Shown: positions 1 to 7,294 of the stretch, in pieces
How positions within the stretch are numbered: position 1 is the stretch's first letter
Layout: each line of letters opens with the position of its first letter
Assembly: GCA_021767525.1 (NCBI GenBank)
Contig: JAASTF010000003.1
Location: 1 to 31,420, forward strand
DNA length: 31,420 bases
DNA from: Paracoccaceae bacterium
GTDB taxonomy: Bacteria; Pseudomonadota; Alphaproteobacteria; Rhodobacterales; Rhodobacteraceae
Direction of reading: 5' to 3'
Notes under the pieces: model-generated
What the model was told of the DNA's origin: nothing
The model's database searches: none
The model's input: the letters and a program-made list of their open reading frames with translations, nothing else
Made by a program: the position numbers and the translations under genes

Positions 1-260
1 ACCTGAAAGGTGCGCCCCAGTCCAAGGTCGACACGGTCATGCGCGGGCATGTGGCTGATGTCGCGGCCTGCCAAGTGGATCACGCCCGCGTCCTGGCGCA
101 GTTCACCGCACAGCTGGTTGATCAGCGTCGATTTGCCTGCTCCGTTGGGCCCAATCAGCGCGTGGATTTCGCCCGTGTGCACATCCAGCGTCACGTTGTC
201 CGTGGCCACGAGCCCGCCAAAGCGCTTTTGCAGCCCTTCGATCCGCAGAATCTCGGTCAT
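1..260 (-). CDS. livG: ABC transporter ATP-binding protein, LivG type (partial, C-terminus outside window)
   Basis: This is the ATPase of a branched-chain-amino-acid-type (HAAT) importer, which energises uptake from the cytoplasmic face. Only the first 86 codons are in the window. The translation starts MTEILRIEGL and contains a complete Walker A motif (GPNGAGKST, about residues 38-46) followed by the Q-loop region (GLGRTFQ), as expected for LivG. The start ATG at 260 overlaps the stop of livM by four bases (ATGA), so translation is probably coupled. A livF partner would be expected just beyond the window edge. The family is certain; the substrate is not. Context with aromatic-catabolism genes suggests an aromatic acid or amide rather than an amino acid (inference). 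Confidence 0.93.
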   Translation of the reverse strand, partial: MTEILRIEGLQKRFGGLVATDNVTLDVHTGEIHALIGPNGAGKSTLINQLCGELRQDAGVIHLAGRDISHMPAHDRVDLGLGRTFQ

Positions 261-1228
261 TGGCGGCCCCCTTTCAGGCGATCGAACGCGCCAAGGATCC
301 CGCCCTTGGTGAACAATACGACCAGCAACAGGATGATGCCCAGGCCCAGCTGCCAATGCTCGGTCCAGTCGGCCAGGTAGAATTCCAGGATCAGAAAGGC
401 CGCCGCCCCCAGGATCGGGCCGAAAAAGGTGCCAAGCCCGCCGAGGATCACCATGATGATCAGCTCGCCCGACTTGGTCCAATGCATCATGTCGGGGCTG
501 GTAAAGCGCAGGAAATTCGCCATCAAGGCCCCGGCCAGCCCGGCGCCCATGCCCGCCAGCACAAAGGCATAGAGCTTGTAACGGAAGGTGGCGATGCCCA
601 TCGCCTCCATCCGGCGTTCGTTCTGGCGGATGCCTTTCAAAACCTGCCCGAAGGAAGAATTCACCACCCGCCACAGCCAGGCGAAATACAGCACCACCAC
701 GACAAGGATCACGTAATACACGGTGGTCTTGTCGCGCATGTTCAGGCCAGGCACCTCGTTGGCACGACGGATGATTATGCCATCTTCGCCGCCATAGGCG
801 GTCAGCGACACGAACAGGAAAAAGATCATCTGCGCAAAGGCCAGCGTGATCATGATGAACTGCACCCCGCCCGTGCGCAGGCTCAGCGCGCCGATGACCA
901 GCGCGGCAAGGCCCGACACCACCATCGCCACCGGCAACGTGATCAGCAACTGGTTGGTGCCGGGGATCAGGCCGAAAATCGGCAGCTCGGACATCCAGTG
1001 GCTATACAGGATGCCCACCACATAGGCGCCCACCCCGAAATAGGCCGCGTGCCCGAACGACACCATGCCGCCATAGCCCAGGATCAGGTTCAAGCTGGCC
1101 GCTGCCATTGCATAGATCAGGATGCGCGCCGAAAGGGTTTGCAGCGCGTTCTTGCCAACAAGATCGGCAATCAGCGGCATCAGCGCGAAAATCACCAGCA
1201 GGATCAGGGGCAGGATCAGTTTCCGCAT
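257..1228 (-). CDS. livM: ABC transporter permease, LivM type
   Basis: This 323-residue inner-membrane permease of a HAAT-family importer forms the translocation channel together with LivH. It starts MRKLILPLIL and has about ten hydrophobic segments. The signature N-terminal stretch (LNLILGYGGMVSFGHAAYFGVGAY) is typical of LivM, and the EAA-like coupling region falls near KGIRQNERRMEAMGI (about residues 200-215). Its length is normal for the family. It lies 3 bases downstream of livH and overlaps livG by 4 bases, so the three genes form one transcript with the binding protein upstream. The substrate is unknown; in related clusters such importers serve aromatic acids as well as amino acids. 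Confidence 0.94.
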   Translation of the reverse strand: MRKLILPLILLVIFALMPLIADLVGKNALQTLSARILIYAMAAASLNLILGYGGMVSFGHAAYFGVGAYVVGILYSHWMSELPIFGLIPGTNQLLITLPVAMVVSGLAALVIGALSLRTGGVQFIMITLAFAQMIFFLFVSLTAYGGEDGIIIRRANEVPGLNMRDKTTVYYVILVVVVLYFAWLWRVVNSSFGQVLKGIRQNERRMEAMGIATFRYKLYAFVLAGMGAGLAGALMANFLRFTSPDMMHWTKSGELIIMVILGGLGTFFGPILGAAAFLILEFYLADWTEHWQLGLGIILLLVVLFTKGGILGAFDRLKGGRQ

Positions 1229-1231
1229 CTC

Positions 1232-2146
1232 TTAGCCCCCAACCGCGAACAGGCCCTTGGGCCGGATCAGCAGGACAATCGCCATAAGCAGGAAAATCCC
1301 CATCGACGAGATCGAGGCGCCGATGGCATCCGCGTCCGACGGCTGCATGAAACCGCGCAGGATCGTGGGCAGAAACGCGCGCAGCATCGTGTCGACCACG
1401 CCCAGCCCGATCCCGGCGACGAAGGCGCCCTTTATCGATCCGACACCGCCGATCACCACAACGACAAAGGTGGCCAGCAGGATTTCCTCGCCCATGCCGA
1501 CCTGAACCGCCAGGATGGGCCCCGTCATATACCCCGCCAGCCCGGCCAGCAGCGCGCCAAGGCCAAAGACCACCGTGTAAAGCAGCCGCACATCCACGCC
1601 CAGCGCGCGCACCATGTCACGATTGGTGGATCCCGCGCGCACCAGCATCCCGATCCGCGTGCGGTTGATCAGGAAATACAAGCCAAGCGCCACCAACAGC
1701 CCGACGGCGATAATCATCAGACGATAGGGCGGATAGAACAGGCCCGGAATGATCTCGACCGAGCCATAAAGCGCCTCGGGCAGCGGAGTAAAAATCGGTT
1801 GTCGGCCAAAGATCAGAACAATGGCCTGGTTGAAGATCAGGATCAGCGCAAAGGTCGCCAGAACCTGATCCAGATGGTCGCGCGCGTACAGTTTTCGGAT
1901 CACCGTGGCCTCGATCACGAAACCGATCAGCGCCGCCGCCAACAGGCCCGCCGGAATGCCCAGCCAGAAACTGCCGGTTTGCGTGGCGATCCATGTGCCC
2001 GCAAACGCCCCGATCATGTAAAGCGAACCATGCGCCAGGTTGATCACCCCCATGATCCCGAAGATCAGGGTCAGGCCGGCGGCCAGCAGAAACAGCATGA
2101 CGCCGTATTGCAGCCCGTTCAAAAGCTGCTCAAGGAACAGGATCAT
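1232..2146 (-). CDS. livH: ABC transporter permease, LivH type
   Basis: This 304-residue permease is the partner of LivM. The chosen start (MILFLEQLL, ATG at 2146) has a strong AGGAGG site just upstream and matches the usual LivH N-terminus; the frame stays open for 24 more codons upstream, but those residues are not LivH-like. The typical stretch GLTLIFGIMGVINLAHGSLYMIGAF is present near the N-terminus, and the coupling loop is near RAGSTNRDMVRALGVDV. It lies 72 bases downstream of the substrate-binding protein gene, and that gap holds a strong hairpin (2187-2210). The family is certain; the substrate is not determined. Confidence 0.93.
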   Translation of the reverse strand: MILFLEQLLNGLQYGVMLFLLAAGLTLIFGIMGVINLAHGSLYMIGAFAGTWIATQTGSFWLGIPAGLLAAALIGFVIEATVIRKLYARDHLDQVLATFALILIFNQAIVLIFGRQPIFTPLPEALYGSVEIIPGLFYPPYRLMIIAVGLLVALGLYFLINRTRIGMLVRAGSTNRDMVRALGVDVRLLYTVVFGLGALLAGLAGYMTGPILAVQVGMGEEILLATFVVVVIGGVGSIKGAFVAGIGLGVVDTMLRAFLPTILRGFMQPSDADAIGASISSMGIFLLMAIVLLIRPKGLFAVGG

Positions 2147-2186
2147 ACCTGCCTCCTGCGTGGGATTTCCGGGTAAGGGCGATGTG

Positions 2187-2210
2187 CCCCGGCCCGCGAA
2201 CGGGCCAGGG
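2187..2210 (-). other. Stem-loop between substrate-binding protein gene and livH
   Basis: On the minus-strand RNA this reads as a 10-bp stem (CCCTGGCCCG pairing with CGGGCCGGGG, one G-U pair) closed by a TTCG tetraloop. No T-run follows, so it does not look like an intrinsic terminator. It lies just after the binding-protein stop codon. Such hairpins often protect the upstream message from 3' exonucleases and give excess binding protein over permease (known from other transport operons; inferred here). Confidence 0.6.
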
Positions 2211-2218
2211 CGATGCAC

Positions 2219-3388
2219 TTACATCTCGCACTGGTCGGCGTAGGCGTCGCCGTAGTTTTCCAGCAGAAGCTCCTTGGTCACCGCCACCGGCTTGCCGTCG
2301 TCACCCGCGACGATATCCAGCTGATACCAGTTGTGCACCGGGTGCTGGTTCTGGCCGAAGGCAAAGTCACCGCGGACCGAGTCGAAATCGGCTTTGCGGA
2401 TGGCCTCACGCAGGGCGTCGATGTCGTCAACGCCACCCGTCTGGCGCAGGGCCGAGGCGATCAGCAGCCCGGTGTCATAGCCCTGACTGCCGTAATAAGT
2501 GATAGGGCGGTCATATTTTTCGTCCCAGGCGGCGACGAAAGCCTTGTTCGACTCGTTGTCGAAGTCGCGGTTCCAGTGCGCGGTGGCCACGATGCCCACG
2601 GCGGCCTCGCCCACCGCGTTCAGCACCACGGCGTCAGTCGACGGTTCGGACAGGACCATCGGAATGTTCCCCAACAGACCCGCCTGCTGGTACTGCCGCA
2701 GGAACGCGATGCCCATGCCGCCCGGGTGGAACTGGAACACCACCTGCGGGTCGGCGGCGCGGATCTGCGCCATTTCGGCCGAGTAATCGGTTTGCCCCAG
2801 CTGGGTGTAGACCTCGCCCACGATTTCGCCCTGGAAGGTGCGTTTGAATCCTTCAATCGCGTCCTTACCCGCCTGATAGTTGGGCGCCAGCGCAAAGGCG
2901 TTGGTATAGCCCAGCTTTTTCGCCGCCGCGCCAGCGGCCTCGTGCAGGGCGTCGTTCTGCCAGCTGACGACGAAATAGTTTTCGTGACAGCCCTTGCCCG
3001 CCAGGGTCGAGGGACCGGCATTGGGGCTGATGTAAATCGCACCGTTATCGACGATATCGGGCACCGTCGCGCCCGCCACATTGGAGAAGATGATGCCGGT
3101 CAGCAGCTTGATGCCTTCATCGCCCATGTATTTCTCGGCAATCTGGCGGCCATTGCCGGGCTTGCGCCCGTCATCTTCGACGACCAATTCCACCGGCACG
3201 CCGCCCAGCGTGCCGCCTTCCATGTCGATGGCCAGTTGCAGGCCGTCGCGCACGTCCTGGCCCAAATAGCCGGCGGGCCCGGATAGCGTGGTAATCACCC
3301 CGATCTTGACCGCGTCTTCAGCCAATACCGGCGCAGCGCTGGCGAAAGCCGCCAGAACAGACGCCTTGAGGACGGATGTCAGTTTCAT
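2219..3388 (-). CDS. ABC transporter substrate-binding protein, type 1 periplasmic fold
   Basis: This periplasmic receptor, 389 residues as annotated, belongs to the LivHMG importer. The start MKLTSVLKAS (ATG at 3388) is preferred over an in-frame ATG 8 codons upstream because it gives a clean signal peptide (about 23 residues, cleaved near VLAEDAV) and has an AGGGAG site. The mature N-terminus (VKIGVITTLSGPAGYLGQ) and the motif GPSTLAGKGCHENYF are typical of the Leu/Ile/Val-binding-like family, including members that bind benzoate-type aromatic acids. It is the first gene of the transporter operon, following the 3-hydroxyanthranilate dioxygenase gene. Tandem 16-bp repeats lie about 70-115 bases upstream and may be operators. 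The ligand cannot be told from sequence. Confidence 0.92.
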   Translation of the reverse strand: MKLTSVLKASVLAAFASAAPVLAEDAVKIGVITTLSGPAGYLGQDVRDGLQLAIDMEGGTLGGVPVELVVEDDGRKPGNGRQIAEKYMGDEGIKLLTGIIFSNVAGATVPDIVDNGAIYISPNAGPSTLAGKGCHENYFVVSWQNDALHEAAGAAAKKLGYTNAFALAPNYQAGKDAIEGFKRTFQGEIVGEVYTQLGQTDYSAEMAQIRAADPQVVFQFHPGGMGIAFLRQYQQAGLLGNIPMVLSEPSTDAVVLNAVGEAAVGIVATAHWNRDFDNESNKAFVAAWDEKYDRPITYYGSQGYDTGLLIASALRQTGGVDDIDALREAIRKADFDSVRGDFAFGQNQHPVHNWYQLDIVAGDDGKPVAVTKELLLENYGDAYADQCEM

Positions 3389-3458
3389 TGCAGTCTCCCT
3401 GTTTTTATCCATGCCAATCTGGCCCGGATTTTTGGCGGGGTCGAATCCCCTTATTTAT

Positions 3459-3501
3459 TTCAAGCCTAAAGTATCACCCTTAAACTTCAAGCCTAAAGTA
3501 T
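3459..3501. promoter_or_regulatory. Two direct 16-bp repeats upstream of the ABC operon (candidate operators)
   Basis: TTCAAGCCTAAAGTAT occurs at 3459-3474 and again, identically, at 3486-3501, a 27-base period. On the transcribed (minus) strand the unit is ATACTTTAGGCTTGAA; with the bases that follow, ACTTTAGGCTTGAAGT is an imperfect palindrome (12 of 16 positions symmetric). The pair sits in the 114-base gap before the substrate-binding-protein gene, directly abutting the stop codon of the upstream dioxygenase gene at 3503. Exact duplication in AT-rich spacer DNA suggests a regulator-binding site. The regulator is unknown. Confidence 0.55.
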
Positions 3502-3502
3502 T

Positions 3503-4054
3503 TCAATCCAGCTTGACCCACCCCTCGGGCGGCTCTTTGCCGGGATGCACGGTGCCGCAATTCGGGCAGGTGCGCGCCTGTTCGTCGGCATAAAACGCCT
3601 GGTAGATCGGCGGCAGATCATCGACGATCGACACCAGGTCAACCTCGGCCCGATGCACAAGCGCCTGGCAATCGAAGCAATACCATTCGATCGCATCCAG
3701 CGCGCCCTCGGGGCGCTTGGGTTCAATCACCAAGCCGACCGAGCCTTCCTGCGGGCGTTGCGGGCTGTGGCGCATATGCGCGGGCAGCAGGAACACGTCG
3801 CCCTCGCGGATAGGCACGTCGTAGAAATCGCCGGTTTCGGTATCGTGGATCTTCAGCAGCATGTCGCCCTTAAGCTGGTAAAAGAACTCTTCCACCGGGT
3901 CGTCATGGTAATCGGTGCGCTTGTTAGGGCCACCAACGACCGTGACCATTAGATCGCTGTCCTCGAACACCATCTTGTTGCCCACGGGCGGTTTCAGAAG
4001 GTGCTGGTGATCCTCGATCCAGCTTTTGAAATTGAACGCGGCCAAACGGCTCAT
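3503..4054 (-). CDS. nbaC: 3-Hydroxyanthranilate 3,4-dioxygenase
   Basis: This cytosolic Fe(II) extradiol dioxygenase opens 3-hydroxyanthranilate to 2-amino-3-carboxymuconate semialdehyde. It has 183 residues and a cupin fold. Iron ligands are visible as His50 and Glu56 in the TDYHDDPVEEFF motif and His96 in HSPQR. The bacterial-type C-terminal rubredoxin-like iron site is intact, with CFDC (126-129) and CPNC (163-166). Length and motifs match the characterised Cupriavidus enzyme as I recall it. A GGGGAG site precedes the ATG. The gene follows the DHDPS-family gene by 52 bases. No genes for the later steps (2-amino-3-carboxymuconate semialdehyde decarboxylase, 2-aminomuconate pathway) or for quinolinate phosphoribosyltransferase are in this window, so the fate of the product is open. 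Confidence 0.95.
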   Translation of the reverse strand: MSRLAAFNFKSWIEDHQHLLKPPVGNKMVFEDSDLMVTVVGGPNKRTDYHDDPVEEFFYQLKGDMLLKIHDTETGDFYDVPIREGDVFLLPAHMRHSPQRPQEGSVGLVIEPKRPEGALDAIEWYCFDCQALVHRAEVDLVSIVDDLPPIYQAFYADEQARTCPNCGTVHPGKEPPEGWVKLD

Positions 4055-4106
4055 CCTGGTATCTCCCCATCGGTTAAGGTCAGTCTTTCACAGTCTTTCG
4101 CGGCTG

Positions 4107-5060
4107 TCACATCTTCAGGCCACAGGCCTGGAACGCGGCACGTGTCGCGGCTTTTTCGTCCTCGGTCAGCTCCAGCATGGGCGCGCGAACATGGCCGCCG
4201 GTCTGGCCCAGCAGGTCTTGCCAGTATTTCTGATGCGCATGCGGCTTTTCAGCGGGCCGGGTCGATTTCAGCGCGTCGCGCACCGGCTGCAAGCTGGCCG
4301 ATATCTTGCGCGCCTCGTCAACCTGACCGGACAGCGCCAGGTCGGTGTAGTCCTTCATCCGACGGTCGGCGGCAGTCTGGATCAGGTAGGGCGGCGAAGA
4401 GCACAGATAAAGCTGCCAATCCAGGTCGATGATATTGTCCAGCCACTCCTCCTCGCTGGCGGTCGACACAAGAATCTTGTCGCCCGCCAGCTGGGTCAGC
4501 CGCGTATACATCTCACGCGGCACGGAATATTTGATCGCCACCACGGTTTCGATCTCGGCCAGCCGCGAGCACAGCTCGGGCGACATCAGATACCCGCTGT
4601 CGGGATGCGACCAAAGCGCAATGCCGATATCCACCTTTTCCGCGATGGTTTCGTAATAGCGGATCAGCGTTTCATCCTGCGCTTTCAGGAAATGCAGGAC
4701 AGGCGCATGCACCACGATGTAGTCGGCGCCGCAATCTTGCGCGTGGCGGGCCAGGTCGATCACCACGTCCATGTTCTGATCCGAACATGACATGATCGTT
4801 TGCGCGCGGTCGCCGGCGCATTCCACCGCCAGATCGAAACAGCGCTTCCGCTCGTCCACCGACATCGAGAAAAACTCACCCTGTTTGCCGGCGATGAAAA
4901 ACCCGTCAATGCCCAGATCGTCGATCCAATGGGCCATGTTGGCGCGAAACCCGTCTTCGTCCATCGCGCCGTCGGCACGGAACGGCATCAGCGCGGCGGC
5001 CCAGATACCGCGCATCGTGGCGCGGGAATGGGATTTGGCATCCTTGCGGGAGTATTTCAT
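4107..5060 (-). CDS. DHDPS/N-acetylneuraminate-lyase family aldolase or hydro-lyase, function unknown
   Basis: This 317-residue (beta/alpha)8-barrel protein is of the dihydrodipicolinate synthase family. The start ATG at 5060 (MKYSRKDAKS) has an AGGAG site and overlaps the stop of the upstream molybdenum enzyme by ATGA; an in-frame ATG 11 codons earlier is less likely. The Schiff-base lysine is visible as Lys177 in VVAIKYSV. Two normal active-site elements are changed: the usual GSTGE loop reads AGKQGEFF (57-64), so the Thr pair is absent, and the YxVxxPYY region reads YIVVHAPVLHF (114-124) without the catalytic Tyr. It is therefore unlikely to be DapA. Family members in aromatic pathways are hydratase-aldolases that release or use pyruvate; a role of that kind is inferred from context only. 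Confidence 0.85.
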   Translation of the reverse strand: MKYSRKDAKSHSRATMRGIWAAALMPFRADGAMDEDGFRANMAHWIDDLGIDGFFIAGKQGEFFSMSVDERKRCFDLAVECAGDRAQTIMSCSDQNMDVVIDLARHAQDCGADYIVVHAPVLHFLKAQDETLIRYYETIAEKVDIGIALWSHPDSGYLMSPELCSRLAEIETVVAIKYSVPREMYTRLTQLAGDKILVSTASEEEWLDNIIDLDWQLYLCSSPPYLIQTAADRRMKDYTDLALSGQVDEARKISASLQPVRDALKSTRPAEKPHAHQKYWQDLLGQTGGHVRAPMLELTEDEKAATRAAFQACGLKM

Positions 5061-7213
5061 GGCGTCTCCTTGGGAAAATTGATCGCGCGCCACAGCGCCT
5101 CGGGCGTGGCCGGTATCGGCAGATCGGCATCAGTGAAGGGCAGTACGGCATCTTGCAGCGCGTTCAGAACGGCGGGCGGGATGGCGATGCATCCCGCCTC
5201 GCCCACGCCCTTGGCGCCCAGCGGGTTGGCCGCGCTGGGTGTAGGCAATTTGTGCAACGCCACGGCGCGGGGCATATCGGTGGCGCGGGGCACGGCGTAA
5301 TCCATCAGGCTGCCGGTCAGCAGCTGGCCGTCGCCGTCATAAACGATCCGCTCGGACAGGACACAGCCCAGCCCTTGCGCAAGGCCACCCCACAACTGCC
5401 CCTGGACCAGCATCGGGTTCACCACATGGCCCGCATCGTCGACCCAGGCGATCTGTTCGACCGTCACCTTGCCAGTATCGCGGTCGATGGCGACCTGCGC
5501 CAGCGCGGCACCGCTGGCCCATGCCTCGTGCGGAGCGGTGAAGGTTGCGCTGGCCGTGCGCGCCGATTTGGGCAGATGCCTGGCGTCGGCGGGCCAATCC
5601 GGCTCGCTGGTCTGATCCAAGGCACCGGAAAGCTGGTCCCGCAGTTTTTCCGCCGCCAGTCGCATCGCGCTGCCGCCAATCGCGGTCGAGCGGCTGGCCA
5701 GCGCCCCGATCCCGCCCGGCAGATCGTCGGTGTCGCCCTCGGCCACGTCGATCAAGTCGGGCGACACATCCAGCGCATCCGCCACGATTTGTGCCCAAGC
5801 GGTTAGCCGCCCCTGCCCCTGCGCCGAACTGCCGGTATGAGCCAGGAACCGGCCCGCGTCGGTCAGCGTGATCTGCGCGGTTTCCCAGCCCTGCCCGCAG
5901 GGTTCGATATAAAGCGACAGGCCGAGGCCCAGCACCTCGCCCGCCTTGCGCCGTGCGGCCTGATCCGCGCGCAGGTCGTCATAGCCCGTGACCTGCGCCA
6001 GACGGTCCAGCAGCGCGGGGTAATCGCCTGCATCGCGCCACTCGCCCGTGATCGAGTGGCCCGGCAGATCGGCAGGTGACACCACGTTCCGGCGCCGAAT
6101 CTCCAGCGGGTCGAGGCCCAGCTTATGCGCCGCCTTGTCGACCAGCCGTTCCATAAGCATCGCCGCCTCGGGCCGACCGGCACCGCGGTAGATATTGACC
6201 GCCGCGCCGGGGGTGGGCTGCACCGACAGATCGGCCCGCACGGCCCCCACGCGGTACGGCCCGGGCAGGATGCGCCCGGCATTGCGCGGCGCGGCATAGG
6301 CAGAATAGGGCGTCCAATGGCCCAGCCGCCAGTCCAGCTGCACCGTCAACGCGGCAAGCCCGCCATCGGCATCCACCGACAGGCTGCCCGACACCCGTGC
6401 GCCGCGCCCCTGCGTGGCAGCGGCAAACTCGTCCGACCGGCTGGCCACCCATTTGACCGGGCGGCCCAGATCGCGCGCGGCATAGGCCACCATCACATCC
6501 TCGGGATAGATCGACGCCTTGCCGCCAAAGGCACCGCCCACATCTGGCGCGATCACCTGCACCGCGCTGTCGGGCAGGCCCAGCATGCGCGACAGGTCAT
6601 CCCGCCCGCGAAAGGGGGTTTGCGTCGACATCCAGACGCGCAGTCCCTCGCCCAAAGGCTCGGCCAGGCAGGCGCGCGGCTCCAGCGGCATGGGCGCGAC
6701 CAACGCATGGTCCTGCACGGTTTCAACGGTTAGCGCGGCAGGCGCGGGCGTACCACCCGCCCAACGCGCGGTGGGGATCGGTGCGGCACCAGCCGGGGCA
6801 TCGTCGATTTCCAGCACGATCGCCTCGACCGCGTCCTGCGCGGCCTCGGGGCTTTCGGCGATGATTGCGGCAACGGCCTGCCCCACGGCATCGACACGGC
6901 CCGTGGCCAGCGCATCGAAGGGCCGCGTAAAGGCATCGGGGATCAGCATGTTCACCGCCTGCGCCCCATGCAGCGCCAGGTCGTGGGCGGTGTAAACCGC
7001 CAGCACTCCGGGCATGGCGCGTGCGTCCGAGGTGTCGAGTTCGGTGATCTTAACCCCGGCGACAGCGCTGCGCAGAAACGCGAGGTGCACACAGCCCGGC
7101 GGCAAAAGGTCGGCCACGAAACGCCCCTGCCCGCGCAACAAGACCGGGTCTTCGCGCCGGGGCATCGCGCGGTCCATCCATTTCTTACGCGCTGTGTCGG
7201 GGCTGCCATCCAT
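5057..7213 (-). CDS. Xanthine dehydrogenase/aldehyde oxidase family molybdopterin-binding subunit
   Basis: This 718-residue large subunit of a molybdenum hydroxylase belongs to enzymes that insert water-derived oxygen into N-heterocycles or aldehydes. Visible features are an N-terminal a/b hammerhead domain (about 20-130), QTPFRGR (188-194), the GGAFGGK cofactor loop (216-222), YRGAGRPE (the non-CO-dehydrogenase version of this loop), a GQG motif in the C-terminal half and the catalytic Glu in GAKGVGEAG (about residue 672). The [2Fe-2S] and FAD subunits that normally complete such enzymes are not beside it or anywhere in this window. It overlaps the DHDPS-family gene by ATGA and is divergent from a LysR gene. 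A later ATG (MDRAMPRRE) is a possible alternative start, since no clear ribosome-binding site precedes 7213. Confidence 0.9.
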   Translation of the reverse strand: MDGSPDTARKKWMDRAMPRREDPVLLRGQGRFVADLLPPGCVHLAFLRSAVAGVKITELDTSDARAMPGVLAVYTAHDLALHGAQAVNMLIPDAFTRPFDALATGRVDAVGQAVAAIIAESPEAAQDAVEAIVLEIDDAPAGAAPIPTARWAGGTPAPAALTVETVQDHALVAPMPLEPRACLAEPLGEGLRVWMSTQTPFRGRDDLSRMLGLPDSAVQVIAPDVGGAFGGKASIYPEDVMVAYAARDLGRPVKWVASRSDEFAAATQGRGARVSGSLSVDADGGLAALTVQLDWRLGHWTPYSAYAAPRNAGRILPGPYRVGAVRADLSVQPTPGAAVNIYRGAGRPEAAMLMERLVDKAAHKLGLDPLEIRRRNVVSPADLPGHSITGEWRDAGDYPALLDRLAQVTGYDDLRADQAARRKAGEVLGLGLSLYIEPCGQGWETAQITLTDAGRFLAHTGSSAQGQGRLTAWAQIVADALDVSPDLIDVAEGDTDDLPGGIGALASRSTAIGGSAMRLAAEKLRDQLSGALDQTSEPDWPADARHLPKSARTASATFTAPHEAWASGAALAQVAIDRDTGKVTVEQIAWVDDAGHVVNPMLVQGQLWGGLAQGLGCVLSERIVYDGDGQLLTGSLMDYAVPRATDMPRAVALHKLPTPSAANPLGAKGVGEAGCIAIPPAVLNALQDAVLPFTDADLPIPATPEALWRAINFPKETP

Positions 7214-7236
7214 GCCCGGATTAGGCCCCGTATTTT

Positions 7237-7286
7237 TTCATAGGGCAATTGGCTAGATTTCTATATATTCATAGGTCAATACTATG
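7237..7286. promoter_or_regulatory. Divergent promoter region with 13-bp direct repeats and an inverted repeat
   Basis: TTCATAGGGCAAT (7237-7249) and TTCATAGGTCAAT (7268-7280) match at 12 of 13 positions and are 31 bases apart, about three helical turns. The second overlaps a perfect inverted repeat, CATAG-N7-CTATG (7270-7286), of the T-N11-A type that LysR proteins bind. The site lies 8-58 bases upstream of the lysR start and 24-73 bases upstream of the molybdenum-enzyme start. Read on the minus strand, the repeats contain TATGAA, the half-site also seen near 16.5 and 18.4 kb. Confidence 0.6.
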
Positions 7287-7294
7287 GTCTGCCG

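Noticed and set aside
260..2176. Long plus-strand open frame (638 codons) opposite livM and livH
   Set aside because: The translation is rich in Gln, His, Arg and Asp with no recognisable domain. It mirrors the well-supported LivM and LivH frames, as is usual opposite high-GC genes.
257..3388. Urea ABC importer (Urt), given the urease operon in the same window
   Set aside because: It is 18 kb from the urease genes, next to the 3-hydroxyanthranilate dioxygenase gene, and the binding protein looks like the Leu/aromatic-acid type instead of UrtA.
3430..3454. Possible terminator GGGG-TCGAAT-CCCC followed by an AT-rich stretch
   Set aside because: The stem is only 4 base pairs and the T-rich side faces the plus strand, where no gene ends.
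5057..7213. Carbon monoxide dehydrogenase large subunit (CoxL)
   Set aside because: The CO-dehydrogenase active-site loop (AYRCSFR) is missing; the protein has YRGAGRPE, and coxM/coxS genes are absent.
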